64,000 nucleotides of DNA from Clostridium aciditolerans. GTDB lineage: Bacteria; Bacillota; Clostridia; Clostridiales; Clostridiaceae. Below the pieces are notes generated by a model. That model saw only the letters and a program-made list of their open reading frames with translations. It ran no database searches and was not told the DNA's origin. Position numbers and translations under genes: made by a program. The stretch covers positions 219,300 to 283,299 of the forward strand of contig NZ_JAEEGB010000003.1 of NCBI RefSeq assembly GCF_016316925.1, read 5' to 3'. This document shows, one piece after another, positions 28,097 through 37,057 of this stretch (positions are counted from its first letter, which is position 1; each line of letters opens with the position of its first letter).

Positions 28097-28471
28097 TTAA
28101 ACCTCCTCATAGAAAAGCTTAAGCATTTCTTTCATTTCTTCTAAAGATAAATTTATACTTTTTCCTGCAGTAATCGCTTCCAAAAGTTTTTCTTCCACCA
28201 TCTTCAATCTAGTTTCTCGCATAAGTTCCTTATTTTGTGCAGCTACATAAGTGCCTTTGCCAGGTATTGTTACAATATACCCATCTTTTTCAAGTTCATC
28301 ATAAGCTCTTTTTGTTGTAATTACACTAATTTGAAGTTCTTTTGCTAAGTTTCTAATTGATGGAAGGCCCTCAGCCTCTGAAAGCTCACCTTTTAAAATT
28401 GACTGCTTTATTTGTGTAACAATTTGTGCATATATGGGCTCCTGTGATGAATTAGAAATAATTATATTCAT
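28097..28471 (-). CDS. GntR-family regulator, YtrA subfamily
   Basis: 124 residues. A winged helix (EPIYAQIVTQIKQSILKGEL, LPSIRNLAKELQISVITTKRAYDELEKDG) is followed by a short helical dimerisation tail of about 50 residues, the mark of the YtrA subfamily. It is the first gene of the transporter operon and has a perfect-arm palindrome upstream, so autoregulation is likely. Confidence 0.92.
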   Translation of the reverse strand: MNIIISNSSQEPIYAQIVTQIKQSILKGELSEAEGLPSIRNLAKELQISVITTKRAYDELEKDGYIVTIPGKGTYVAAQNKELMRETRLKMVEEKLLEAITAGKSINLSLEEMKEMLKLFYEEV

Positions 28472-28501
28472 TGTTTTATACCAACCCTCCAGTCAATATA
28501 T

Positions 28502-28526
28502 ACTGTATATATACATTATATACAGT
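28502..28526 (-). promoter_or_regulatory. GntR/YtrA operator palindrome
   Basis: Arms ACTGTATATA and TATATACAGT, perfectly complementary, separated by TACAT, about 30-55 bases upstream of the regulator start codon. It overlaps the likely -10/-35 region, fitting repression. Confidence 0.75.
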
Positions 28527-28765
28527 TAGATATCTAATGTCAACACTTACCAAAGTTTTTGTAGTTTCTTCTATTGTCTGAGGTAAGTGAGTTCATAGAA
28601 TATTCATAGCAGTTTATTGTTCTGTGCACTGATTTAGTGTGAATTACTTTTACTGAGTGTGAAAATATTTGAATGATTGTCCACTAGATAAATAAATAAT
28701 GAAAATAATTATTTATTTATGGTATTATTAACATAATAAATTAAATGCAAAAGGTGTGACTAAAG

Positions 28766-29560
28766 ATGAAAAAATTTTATTTTATATTTAATAGCGATGA
28801 ACTGCTAGTTAGAATTAAAGACAACCACATATCCTTCATCGATGATGATGATATGGATTCCTTAAAAGTTAGTTTAATAAATTCAGATAGTTTTATATCA
28901 GAAGATAATAATGAATACATATTTGGAGAATTAGACAAGCAAGTAAGAATTGTTGAGCCCCTTCAATTTATTAAATTTCGCTCACTTATAGCATTACTGG
29001 ACATTCCTCTATTTAATTTGGCTTCTAGAGCCCTTCACTTACTTAACTGGAATAGAACTTATAAGTATTGTAATAAATGCGGCTCTCCCCTTATGGATAA
29101 AGATGATGAAAGAGCAAAAGTCTGCCCTAGCTGTGGTCTAATAGTTTATCCAAGAATATCGCCAGCAATAATAACTGCTGTTGTTAAGGATAACAAACTA
29201 CTGCTAGCTCATAATGTTAACTTTAATAAAGATGTATACAGTGTCATAGCTGGATTTGTAGAACCTGGAGAATCCTTTGAAGCTTGCGTTGCTAGAGAAG
29301 TTTTTGAGGAAATCGGAATACAAGTTAAGAATGTAAAATATTTCGGCAGCCAGCCTTGGCCTTTTCCAGATTCTTTAATGGTAGCATTTACATGTGAGTA
29401 TAGTAGTGGTGAAATAAAAGTAGACGGAATAGAAATTAGTGATGCAGATTGGTATAGCGTAGAAGAGCTTCCTAAAATACCAGCTAAAGGAAGTATAGCC
29501 CGCAATTTAATAGAATGGTTTGTAGATAACCATAGGAGTACAAAACAACAAGCAACTTAA
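28766..29560 (+). CDS. nudC: NAD(+)/NADH pyrophosphatase
   Basis: 264 residues. An N-terminal domain is followed by a zinc ribbon (CNKCGSPL...CPSCG, about residues 105-130) and a Nudix domain with the full box GFVEPGESFEACVAREVFEEIGI split by the expected spacing. The NudC-specific SQPWPFPDS motif follows the box. It hydrolyses NADH to NMNH and AMP and may also remove NAD caps from RNA. RBS AAAGGTGTGACTAAAG. Transcribed alone. Confidence 0.94.
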   Translation: MKKFYFIFNSDELLVRIKDNHISFIDDDDMDSLKVSLINSDSFISEDNNEYIFGELDKQVRIVEPLQFIKFRSLIALLDIPLFNLASRALHLLNWNRTYKYCNKCGSPLMDKDDERAKVCPSCGLIVYPRISPAIITAVVKDNKLLLAHNVNFNKDVYSVIAGFVEPGESFEACVAREVFEEIGIQVKNVKYFGSQPWPFPDSLMVAFTCEYSSGEIKVDGIEISDADWYSVEELPKIPAKGSIARNLIEWFVDNHRSTKQQAT

Positions 29561-29856
29561 TTACCAATAAATAATTTCTTAAAAGTATATATCCATACAT
29601 CATTAAAAAGAGCGCATACTAATATAGAGTTTCAAACTAGAAAATTGACTTACACAAAGGGCTATGTTTCCAAAGCTGAAGGTAGATTTAAAAATTTTGT
29701 GTCAGTCTTAGTGAAGGGTTTTAAGACAACCTTAGCACCTTCGAGTTGGTGAAGAGCCTAAATGGCTTTTCACGAGCGACTTATCAATGTTAATTGATAA
29801 GTTGGTCCGACTGAGCATAGCGAGTTTCTCGAAGGTTCTTAGGTCGTCTAAAACAC

Positions 29857-29907
29857 GCACTCTGTGTAAGCGACTATCACCAAATCAAAGATTTGGGATA
29901 TCTGCTT
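29857..29907 (+). repeat. Short C-B module inserted in the giant hairpin
   Basis: GCACTCTGTG, then AAGCGACTATCACCAAATC / GATTTGGGATATCTGCTT. The homologous position in the 62.1-kb copy (CTAAAATACAAACTTTAG) has nothing between the flanks. Confidence 0.85.
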
Positions 29908-29935
29908 AAGCTTTAGATTGGCTAAAAGTTTTATA

Positions 29936-30005
29936 TGAAACTCCTCTTCCTTACGTAAGATGAGTAAGCGATTCGCACAAAATCACAGATTTTGGCTCTC
30001 TGCTT
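29936..30005 (+). repeat. Short A+B module inserted in the giant hairpin
   Basis: TGAAACTCCTCTTCCTTACG...AAGATGAGT followed by a B hairpin ending CTCTGCTT. Hairpin A has changed on both sides of the stem (TCTT/AAGA instead of TTC/GAA). The 62.1-kb copy reads CTTTTAACGTACTG without the insert. Confidence 0.85.
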
Positions 30006-30095
30006 AACGGACTGAAGCTTGGAAACATAGTCCGGAGTGTAAGTCAATTTTCGGCCTTGAAGCCCTATAGTATGTACTCTTTTAATTTTGAGTAA

Positions 30096-32582
30096 CTATT
30101 TTTCTATTATTATATCTTCATATCTAACTATTCCAAGAGGACTAATTCTTACACCAATTACACCTTCTCTTGAAATATGTCCGAGCTGTGGATGATATAA
30201 GAATATCCAAGGTGAATCATCAACTATGATTTGCTGTAGCTCTTTATATAATTGAATTCTCTTATCAGGGTTGACAATTTCTTTAGCCTTTTCCATCATT
30301 TCTGTAACCTTTGGATTATTGTATCCGGTAAAGTCTGTAAAGTTAGAAGGATTAAACATAGGCTGAAGAAAATTATCCATATCTCCAGTATCTGATATCC
30401 ATCTGCTTAAGAACAAATCACTTCTATTTATTGATTCTGGATTAAGATATTTATCGGGACTTACCTTCTCCAAAGTACATTCAATACCTACTTCTTTTAA
30501 GTCATTTATAATTGATTGTGTTATTTTATAAAAAATAGTCTCGTTACTTTCCTCTCTAATTAAAATTTTAAGCTTCGAGTTTCCTATTAAAGTGCCTTTT
30601 CTACTTAAAATTTCTTTTGCTGATCTCTGATTATAGTTAAAGCCTGATAAATACTTATTATCAACCATATTTGGAGGCATAGGTCCCTTAGCTTCCTCTC
30701 CAAGGCCTCCTAATATTTCATCTATAATTTTCTTTTTATTAACCGCTAAGTTAAGAGCTTTCCTAATTTCATTATCTTTTGCAAATATGGAATTTGATCG
30801 CAAATTAAAGCCAGCATAGTAAGTTCCCATTATGCTTTTGTATTTTATATCTAAGTTCTTAACTTTTGATAACTCTTCTATTTGCTTTTTATTATCTATT
30901 GTAACAAAGTCACATTTATTATCAATAAAGCTCTCTATTGACTTTGGCCCTTCAAATCTTACAATAATCTTATCAACATATGGAGAACCACCAAAATAAT
31001 TATTAAAAGCAGTTAACACACACCTATCTTTTTCTGTACTTTCTAAAATATATGGACCACAGCCAGTTAAGTTCCCTTTCTCAACATCTTCTTTAGCAAG
31101 TATTGAGCAAACATATTGTCCAAGGTTAAGTAAAAATCCAGTGTATGGCCTTGTGAGTTTGAGAGAGACTCTGTACCTATCAAGTATTTTTATACCTTTA
31201 ACTTCTTGTGCAATTCCTTTATTATACTCTTTTGCACCCTCAATTTGTTCTAAGAACCAACTATTAGGAGATTTTAAAGATGGTCTTAATAACCTTTCAT
31301 ATGTATATTTAACATCTTCTGCTGTTATTTCTCTACCATTGTGAAATTTGGCGCCTTTTCTTAAATTAAATATCCATGTTAAGTTGTCATCCTCAACATA
31401 CCAGCTTTTTGCGATTCCAGGAGTAATTTCTCCGGTAGAACTTATTAGCAGCAATCCACCATGTACATTATATAGAATTTGTCCACTCTGAGTATCAATT
31501 GCAAGCTGTGGATCATAACTTAATGGAGCTTCACTTAAAAATGTTGTAAGCACTAATTCAGCTTTCTCATCTGTTTCAATCTTATCTAAAAGCTTAGTAG
31601 ATATACTTTGTAGATCCTTTGAAACATTTGAAAGAATATTTAGTGAAGTTTTAGTATATTGAGTATTTAGTGATGCTGTTTCTACCATGCCCATAACCTT
31701 TTCTGAGGTTCTATTCATTTCTTCTGTAGAAGATATTATGTTCTCAAGGCTTTCCGTCTGTTTTGAAACCGCTGCATTGATTTCCTCTGCCACCTCACTA
31801 GTAGTACTTACAGCATTTATTATATTATTAAACACTTCTTTAGTATTTTTCCCAATATTACTTCCCTCTAATACTTTGTCCATGCTTTTATTCATGGCTC
31901 CTATAGTTTCATCTATACTATTATTTATTTCATTAATAGTATTTGATATATGTCCAGCTGATTCTGCACTTCTCTGAGCAAGATTTTTAACTTCTTGAGC
32001 AACCACTGCAAATCCTCTTCCAGCTTCTCCTGCTCTAGCTGCTTCAATAGATGCATTTAAAGATAAAAGATTTGTATGATTTGCTATATCTTTAATAATT
32101 GCAAGCATTTCATTTATATGAGCTGCTTTTAAACTTAAATCGTTTACTACTTTTTTAGCATTTTGAACGGATAACTCAATTTCATTCATAGCTGATATAG
32201 AGCTGTCTACTGCATTACTACCTTCTCTAGCTATTTCCATTGTCTGTTCCGCTATACGTTTTGAGTTTTCAGTACTTGCAAAAACTTCCTCCGCTAATGC
32301 TGAGTAATTACTTATTTCATTGACAACCTTCTCAATAGACTCCTTTTGTATTTCAGCATTTTTAGCAATATCTTGTGTTAATGATATTAAGTTTTCAGCT
32401 GCAAAACCAGTTTCTTCAATTTTATCGTTTATTCTTGTTACTATGCATTTTTGATTGTGTTTTAAAAGACTTAATTCATTTCCATTTTGTATGTTATGCA
32501 GAGTTTCGTTTTCAAGTGGTCTATAAGCAGCTTTCTTATCTAGGTTTTCTTTATTTTTTTTCCATCCAAGCATTAATTTCAC
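30096..32582 (-). CDS. Cytosolic chemoreceptor fused to a family 5 solute-binding protein
   Basis: 828 residues, no signal peptide and no membrane helix. Residues about 50-335 form a methyl-accepting chemotaxis signalling domain with the conserved hairpin tip [20 protein letters not shown] (about 191-210) and long flanking coiled coils. Residues about 342-828 match extracellular solute-binding proteins of the DppA/OppA class: [52 protein letters not shown], and a C-terminal half with [19 protein letters not shown]. Normally the binding protein is secreted and the receptor spans the membrane. Here both are one soluble chain, suggesting a sensor of intracellular peptides or a related ligand. 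No other chemotaxis genes are nearby. Confidence 0.9.
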   Translation of the reverse strand: MKLMLGWKKNKENLDKKAAYRPLENETLHNIQNGNELSLLKHNQKCIVTRINDKIEETGFAAENLISLTQDIAKNAEIQKESIEKVVNEISNYSALAEEVFASTENSKRIAEQTMEIAREGSNAVDSSISAMNEIELSVQNAKKVVNDLSLKAAHINEMLAIIKDIANHTNLLSLNASIEAARAGEAGRGFAVVAQEVKNLAQRSAESAGHISNTINEINNSIDETIGAMNKSMDKVLEGSNIGKNTKEVFNNIINAVSTTSEVAEEINAAVSKQTESLENIISSTEEMNRTSEKVMGMVETASLNTQYTKTSLNILSNVSKDLQSISTKLLDKIETDEKAELVLTTFLSEAPLSYDPQLAIDTQSGQILYNVHGGLLLISSTGEITPGIAKSWYVEDDNLTWIFNLRKGAKFHNGREITAEDVKYTYERLLRPSLKSPNSWFLEQIEGAKEYNKGIAQEVKGIKILDRYRVSLKLTRPYTGFLLNLGQYVCSILAKEDVEKGNLTGCGPYILESTEKDRCVLTAFNNYFGGSPYVDKIIVRFEGPKSIESFIDNKCDFVTIDNKKQIEELSKVKNLDIKYKSIMGTYYAGFNLRSNSIFAKDNEIRKALNLAVNKKKIIDEILGGLGEEAKGPMPPNMVDNKYLSGFNYNQRSAKEILSRKGTLIGNSKLKILIREESNETIFYKITQSIINDLKEVGIECTLEKVSPDKYLNPESINRSDLFLSRWISDTGDMDNFLQPMFNPSNFTDFTGYNNPKVTEMMEKAKEIVNPDKRIQLYKELQQIIVDDSPWIFLYHPQLGHISREGVIGVRISPLGIVRYEDIIIEK

Positions 32583-32770
32583 CTCATTTGACTATTGCAA
32601 CTACTTTATTCTACAATATTTTAGCATATTTTTCAAAACATTTTCTCTGCATTTTGCTTATTGATATTTTTCGCAACAAAAACTACTTATAAAGATAAAT
32701 TTGCTAATTTTTTTGCTATGTTTTTTAAAACTTCATTATGTTTTAATTATTTAAATAATTACTTTTAAAC

Positions 32771-32798
32771 AAAAAAGATGCTGGTTTAACCCAGCATC
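32771..32798 (-). terminator. Terminator after the CNNM/CorC-type gene
   Basis: Stem GATGCTGG / CCAGCATC with loop TTTAAC, followed by TTTTTTG on the minus strand. Confidence 0.9.
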
Positions 32799-32829
32799 CA
32801 ATGTCTAAACAATATTTATATTATATTTA

Positions 32830-34134
32830 TTAGCCTATATAAACTTTAAGTTCTTCTATTCTTTTTTCATTTACCTTCTCAATCTTAAACTTTAAGTTAT
32901 CATATTCAATAGTGCTATCATCGTCATCTTTAGGTATAGTTCCTAAAAGTGTCACTACGAATCCTCCTATAGTGTCTATATCATCTGAAGGTAAGTTAAT
33001 ATTTAAACTTTCGTTAACTTCATCTATTGGTATTAACCCATTAATTAAATAGGTATTTGAATCGATTTTTTTAATGTAATCTGTATTTTCATCATACTCA
33101 TCAAATATATTTCCCATAATTTCTTCAATTAAGTCTTCTATTGTTACGATACCTGAAAATCCTCCATATTCATCAATCAATATGGCCATATGATTATTGG
33201 TACTCTGTAATTCTCTGAATAAAGCGTCTATATTCTTAGTCTCTGGAACAAAATGAGGCTGTCTCAGAAGAGTTTTTATATTTATATTTTCAATATCTTT
33301 ATTTTTTAATTGAATAAATAGATCTTTCATATATAAAACACCAATAATATTATCAATGTCGTTTTCATATATAGGTATTCTTGAATATTGTTCTTCCGAT
33401 ATTTGATTTAAGAGCTCGTCAATTGGAGTACCTAACTCTAAAGCAAATACATTTATTCTTGGAGTCATTATTTCCTTAGCTAAGGTGTCATCGAATTTAA
33501 AAATGCTATCTATCATGTCCTTTTCAATTTCATTAATAACTCCATTCTCTTCTCCAACCTTAATCATTGAGCGTATTTCTTCCTCTGATACTTTTTCTTC
33601 AAGGTTGTCTAAATTCATGCCAAATATTTTAACTAGTATATTTGTTGATGCTGTGAGCATTTTTACAAATGGAGAAGTGATTTTAGATACAAATAATATT
33701 GGTTTAATTGCAAACATAGCTATTTGTTCTGATTTTTGTAATGCAATTCTTTTTGGAAACAGTTCTCCAAAAACCAAAGTGACATATGACAGAAGCACTG
33801 TTATAACAACAACAGATATTTCATTACTTCCTGGTATACTAAACTTATTCAGTACATTTGAAAGATGTTTTGATATATTTGTTGCTGCAGATGCACTGGC
33901 TAAAAAGCCTGCCAAGGTAATTCCTACCTGAATTGTAGCTAAAAATTTACTAGGCTCATTTAAAAGTTTTAGCAAATACTTTGCTTTTACATTACCTTCT
34001 TCAGCAAGATGGTTAACTTTATTCTTGTTTAAAGAAACTATCGCCATCTCCGAGGCTGCAAAAAAAGCATTGATTAGAACTAAAACCAAAATCAATAATA
34101 GCTCTAGTAAAATACTACTCGGACCATTGTCCAT
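32830..34134 (-). CDS. CNNM/CorC (hemolysin C-like) membrane protein with CBS pair
   Basis: 434 residues. The DUF21 (CNNM) transmembrane domain covers about 1-190 (NAFFAASEMAIVSLNK, GITLAGFLASASAA, FGELFPKRIALQ). A tandem CBS pair follows at about 205-330 (MTPRINVFALEL and NNHMAILIDEYGGFSGIVTIEDLIEEI), and a CorC_HlyC domain covers the last 80 residues. Family members act in Mg2+ or other divalent cation transport. Single-gene unit with its own terminator. Confidence 0.92.
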   Translation of the reverse strand: MDNGPSSILLELLLILVLVLINAFFAASEMAIVSLNKNKVNHLAEEGNVKAKYLLKLLNEPSKFLATIQVGITLAGFLASASAATNISKHLSNVLNKFSIPGSNEISVVVITVLLSYVTLVFGELFPKRIALQKSEQIAMFAIKPILFVSKITSPFVKMLTASTNILVKIFGMNLDNLEEKVSEEEIRSMIKVGEENGVINEIEKDMIDSIFKFDDTLAKEIMTPRINVFALELGTPIDELLNQISEEQYSRIPIYENDIDNIIGVLYMKDLFIQLKNKDIENINIKTLLRQPHFVPETKNIDALFRELQSTNNHMAILIDEYGGFSGIVTIEDLIEEIMGNIFDEYDENTDYIKKIDSNTYLINGLIPIDEVNESLNINLPSDDIDTIGGFVVTLLGTIPKDDDDSTIEYDNLKFKIEKVNEKRIEELKVYIG

Positions 34135-34348
34135 TAATTATTCCCCCTAACACAAATAAGAAATATAGAGTAAATTATAACATAAATTCGTCTGATATTA
34201 AAATATCGTAGACAATCAAATGCTACGTATAATCTCATTTATTCGCTTTAACAGACAAATACATAATATTATATAAGGAATTTATGGCTTTTATTCTTAA
34301 AACATCTTAAAATCTTTGAATTTTGGAAGCATTTATAAAAATCAAAAT

Positions 34349-34378
34349 AAAACTGGCACTTAATACATGCCAGCTTTT
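34349..34378 (-). terminator. Terminator after hisS
   Basis: Stem CTGGCA / TGCCAG extended by AA/TT pairs, minus-strand tail TTTTATTTTG. Confidence 0.8.
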
Positions 34379-34418
34379 AGATTTATTCGATATTTACTCT
34401 GAAATTTAAAAATTCTGC

Positions 34419-35735
34419 TTATAATTTTACTTTATTAATTATTTCTTCTATAGATAAACTAAATTGTTCACCAGTGTTCATATCTTTTAGTGTTAATATT
34501 TTGCTGTTAACTTCTTCTTCACCAATTATTATGACAAATGGTATTCTTAGCTTATTGGCATATGAAAGTTTTTTATTAAATTTGTTATTTTCTAAGTAAA
34601 CTTCTGAAATAATATTATTTTCCCTTAATTCTTTAACAACTTCTACTGAGTATCCCATAGTTTCTCCCATAGGGACAACTAGCACCTTCGTTAAAGATGA
34701 AGAGGCATTTTCTTTTAGGATTCCAAGTTCTCTTAGTTGAGAGAACAATCTAGTTAACCCTATAGATATTCCAACACCTTGAAGCTTTTGATTAGTGTAA
34801 TGCCCTGCTAGATCCTCGTAACGGCCACCAGAACATATTGATCCGATATTAGGGTAATCATCAAGCATTGTTTCATAAACTGTTCCAGTGTAGTATTCTA
34901 GTCCTCTTGCTATTTTTAAATCTATAATATAATTTTTTTCTGGAACTCCAAAACATCCAATATAGTAAATAACCTTAGAAAGTTCATCTAGACCAAGCTT
35001 AAAGTCTTCATTTTCAATATTTAGCTCTGCTAGTGAATTTAATATTTCCTGATTACTTCCCTTTATATCAATAAAATTAATTATCTTATCAACAGCAGCT
35101 TCATCTAATCCTAACTCCTTCAGTTCTCCGCAAACTGCCTCCATACCTATTTTATCTACCTTATCAATGATTCTTAATACCTCTACACCATTTAAAATTC
35201 CGAGGTAGCTAAAAAATCCATTTAAGATTTTTCTATTATTTATGCGTATTTTAAAAGAACTTAATCCAATTTCTGTGAATATTGAATATATTATGCTTGG
35301 AATCTCTGCATCATTAACTATGCTTAATTCTCCATTGTTAATAATATCTATGTCGCATTGATAAAACTCGCGGTAACGTCCTTTCTGATTTCTTTCACCT
35401 CTAAATACCTTACCTATTTGATATCTGCGGAATGGAAAAGTTAAATCAGACATATGCTGAGCAGAATATCTAGCAAAAGGAACTGTTAAGTCAAATCTCA
35501 ATGATATATCATTGCTTCCTTTAGTAAATCTATAAATTTGCTTATCAGTTTCTTGCCCTCCCTTAGCTAATAATATTTCTGTCTTTTCGATTATAGGAGT
35601 ATCCATAGGTATAAAACCGCCTTTTTCATAATTACTCCTAATAATATCCATAATATTATTAAATACAATTTGATCCGCTGGTAGTAACTCCATGAATCCT
35701 GGTAAAGTTGATGGTTTAATAAATTGTTTTTCCAT
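34419..35735 (-). CDS. hisS: Histidyl-tRNA synthetase
   Basis: 438 residues from the second ATG (MEKQFIKPS), which has AGGAGG seven bases upstream. Class II motifs are clear: motif 2 GKVFRGERNQKGRYREFYQCDID, the histidine-binding ARGLEYYTGTVYE, motif 3 GVGISIGLTRLF, and a C-terminal anticodon domain (VLVVPMG...). It charges tRNA-His. Transcription appears to be governed by a His-codon leader peptide and attenuator (35774-35952), not by a T-box. Confidence 0.95.
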   Translation of the reverse strand: MEKQFIKPSTLPGFMELLPADQIVFNNIMDIIRSNYEKGGFIPMDTPIIEKTEILLAKGGQETDKQIYRFTKGSNDISLRFDLTVPFARYSAQHMSDLTFPFRRYQIGKVFRGERNQKGRYREFYQCDIDIINNGELSIVNDAEIPSIIYSIFTEIGLSSFKIRINNRKILNGFFSYLGILNGVEVLRIIDKVDKIGMEAVCGELKELGLDEAAVDKIINFIDIKGSNQEILNSLAELNIENEDFKLGLDELSKVIYYIGCFGVPEKNYIIDLKIARGLEYYTGTVYETMLDDYPNIGSICSGGRYEDLAGHYTNQKLQGVGISIGLTRLFSQLRELGILKENASSSLTKVLVVPMGETMGYSVEVVKELRENNIISEVYLENNKFNKKLSYANKLRIPFVIIIGEEEVNSKILTLKDMNTGEQFSLSIEEIINKVKL

Positions 35736-35773
35736 TTTCATTCCTCCTGAATTATTTTCTATTTTATTTACAT

Positions 35774-35807
35774 AAAAAACCCATGCAGGTTTTGTACCTA
35801 CATGGGT
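35774..35807 (-). terminator. Attenuator terminator upstream of hisS
   Basis: ACCCATGTAGGT / ACCTGCATGGGT with loop ACAAA, followed by a run of six T residues; ends 39 bases before the hisS start codon. Confidence 0.85.
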
Positions 35808-35911
35808 GATAATTTACTAAATTAACTATCATCACCATAGATACAACTGCTATAAATTCAAGCAGACCTACATCTATGGTTATTTTCCATGACGTAAGTC
35901 TCTACTAATGA
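35774..35911 (-). promoter_or_regulatory. hisS transcription attenuator
   Basis: Alternative pairings on the minus strand can be traced. Segment 1 (ATCACCAT, 35918-35911, over the His codons) can pair with segment 3 (ATGGTGAT, 35838-35831). Segment 2 (ACCATAGAT, 35880-35872) can also pair with segment 3 (ATCTATGGT). Segment 3 GGTGAT can instead pair with ATCACC (35810-35805), which overlaps the 5' arm of the terminator ACCCATGTAGGT / ACCTGCATGGGTTTTTT. A ribosome stalled at His codons would hide segment 1, free segment 3 to block the terminator, and let hisS be transcribed. Confidence 0.75.
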
Positions 35912-35952
35912 TGGTGATAAGTTGTTTTAAACATTATAATTAAGTTCTGCAT
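35905..35952 (-). CDS. Histidine leader peptide
   Basis: A 15-codon ORF, MQNLIIMFKTTYHHH, ending in three consecutive His codons (CAC CAT CAT) then TAG. AGGAG lies eight bases before the ATG, an ideal ribosome site. The peptide is followed by a set of alternative hairpins and a terminator, then hisS. Placement and codon content match his-operon-type leader peptides of enterobacteria; for a clostridial hisS a T-box would be the usual expectation. The peptide itself need have no function beyond being translated. Confidence 0.82.
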   Translation of the reverse strand: MQNLIIMFKTTYHHH

Positions 35953-36174
35953 AATTTTTTCTCCTAAATATATAATATTTATAATTATAATATATCACAT
36001 TAAATTATTAAAGTACAATATTCCTTTTTTATTATTATATGCATTATTTATGATAACTTGCTTTTTTATATTAAATTGCAGCAAATCTTGATGGTTTGCC
36101 ATTAAAATGTGGATTTTTTAAAAAGGTCATATTATAATAAAGCTCTACACTATGGAAGAAAGAGGTTGATCTAT

Positions 36175-36966
36175 ATGATAAAGCTTATAGCAAGTGACAT
36201 GGATGGTACATTATTAAATGAACATGACAAATTAAATGAAGAATTTTTTCATATAATAGAGAAACTTAAGGAAAGAAATATAATATTCGTTGCCGCAAGT
36301 GGCAGGCAATACTTCAATCTTGAAAACAAATTTTCTAGAGTAAAGAATGATATAATATTCGCCGCTGAAAATGGAAGTTTTGTACTTTATGAAGGTGAAG
36401 AAATATACTCAAGTATATTAGATAAGAACGTAGTTAAGGAACTTATTAAAATCGGAAGAGAACTTGATGGCTGTGAGATAATATTATGTGGCAAAAAATC
36501 AGCATATATTGAGAAAAACTATAAAAATTTTATAGATGAGGTTGAAAGATATTATCTAAAATATGAAGTTGTTGATGACCTTTATGAAGTTGATGATGAT
36601 ATTTTAAAATTCACACTATGCGATTTTAAAGGATCTGCTGAGAATTCAAACAATGTATTTAAGCCAATTTGGGGAGAGTCTCTTCAAATTACTGTATCTG
36701 GACAAATTTGGCTTGATATTATTAATAAGGATGTAAATAAAGGTGTATCAATTAAATACATTCAAGAAAAGTTAAATATAACTGCTGAAGAGACAATGGT
36801 TTTTGGTGATTATTTTAATGATGTAGAAATGTTTAAATCCGCTTACTACAGTTATGCAATGGCTAATGCACCTGAAGAAGTTAAAAAACATGCTAGATTT
36901 GCTGCTAAAAGCAATAGAGAAAATGGAGTATTGGAAGTTATAAAAAATGAGGTTTTAAACAAGTAG
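36175..36966 (+). CDS. Cof-type HAD-superfamily phosphatase
   Basis: 263 residues from the ATG of MIKLIASDMDGTLLNEH, with AGAGG nine bases upstream; a longer reading from 36109 has no such site. HAD motif I is DMDGTLL, motif II is VAASGRQ, motif III is the Lys in NKDVNKGVSI and motif IV is VFGDYFNDVEMF. The cap is of the Cof/YidA type. A cytosolic sugar-phosphate or nucleotide phosphatase of unknown specificity. Monocistronic, ends at a two-way terminator. Confidence 0.92.
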   Translation: MIKLIASDMDGTLLNEHDKLNEEFFHIIEKLKERNIIFVAASGRQYFNLENKFSRVKNDIIFAAENGSFVLYEGEEIYSSILDKNVVKELIKIGRELDGCEIILCGKKSAYIEKNYKNFIDEVERYYLKYEVVDDLYEVDDDILKFTLCDFKGSAENSNNVFKPIWGESLQITVSGQIWLDIINKDVNKGVSIKYIQEKLNITAEETMVFGDYFNDVEMFKSAYYSYAMANAPEEVKKHARFAAKSNRENGVLEVIKNEVLNK

Positions 36967-37006
36967 TAAATAAGTTGATCGCTGAATGCTTATTATATTT
37001 TAATAT

Positions 37007-37046
37007 AACATAAAACCTATTGAAAACATTTAATAGGTTTTATGTT
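37007..37046. terminator. Bidirectional terminator between HAD and LysR genes
   Basis: Perfect 15-base arms AACATAAAACCTATT / AATAGGTTTTATGTT between two convergent genes. Confidence 0.85.
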
Positions 37047-37057
37047 TATTTTATATG

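Larger units (their letters stand above)
29606..30083 (+). repeat. Giant hairpin element L, copy 1, with nested short modules
   Basis: About 478 bp that folds on itself almost end to end. The outer arms pair AAAAGAG with CTCTTTT and GAAAATTGACTTACAC with GTGTAAGTCAATTTTC. Inner arms GTTTCCAAAGCT / AGCTTGGAAAC, CAGTCTTAG / TAGATTGG and ACCTTCGAG / CTCGAAGGT continue the stem. The copy at 62.1 kb has the same core. Extra hairpins at the tip (GTGAAGAGCC / GGCTTTTCAC and CTTATCA / TGATAAG) and two short modules are found only here. No coding capacity. It fills the gap between nudC and the chemoreceptor gene. Confidence 0.88.

Noticed and set aside
35774-35952. T-box riboswitch upstream of hisS
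   Set aside because: No AGGGTGG-type T-box sequence and no stem I features; the His-codon leader ORF explains the structure better.
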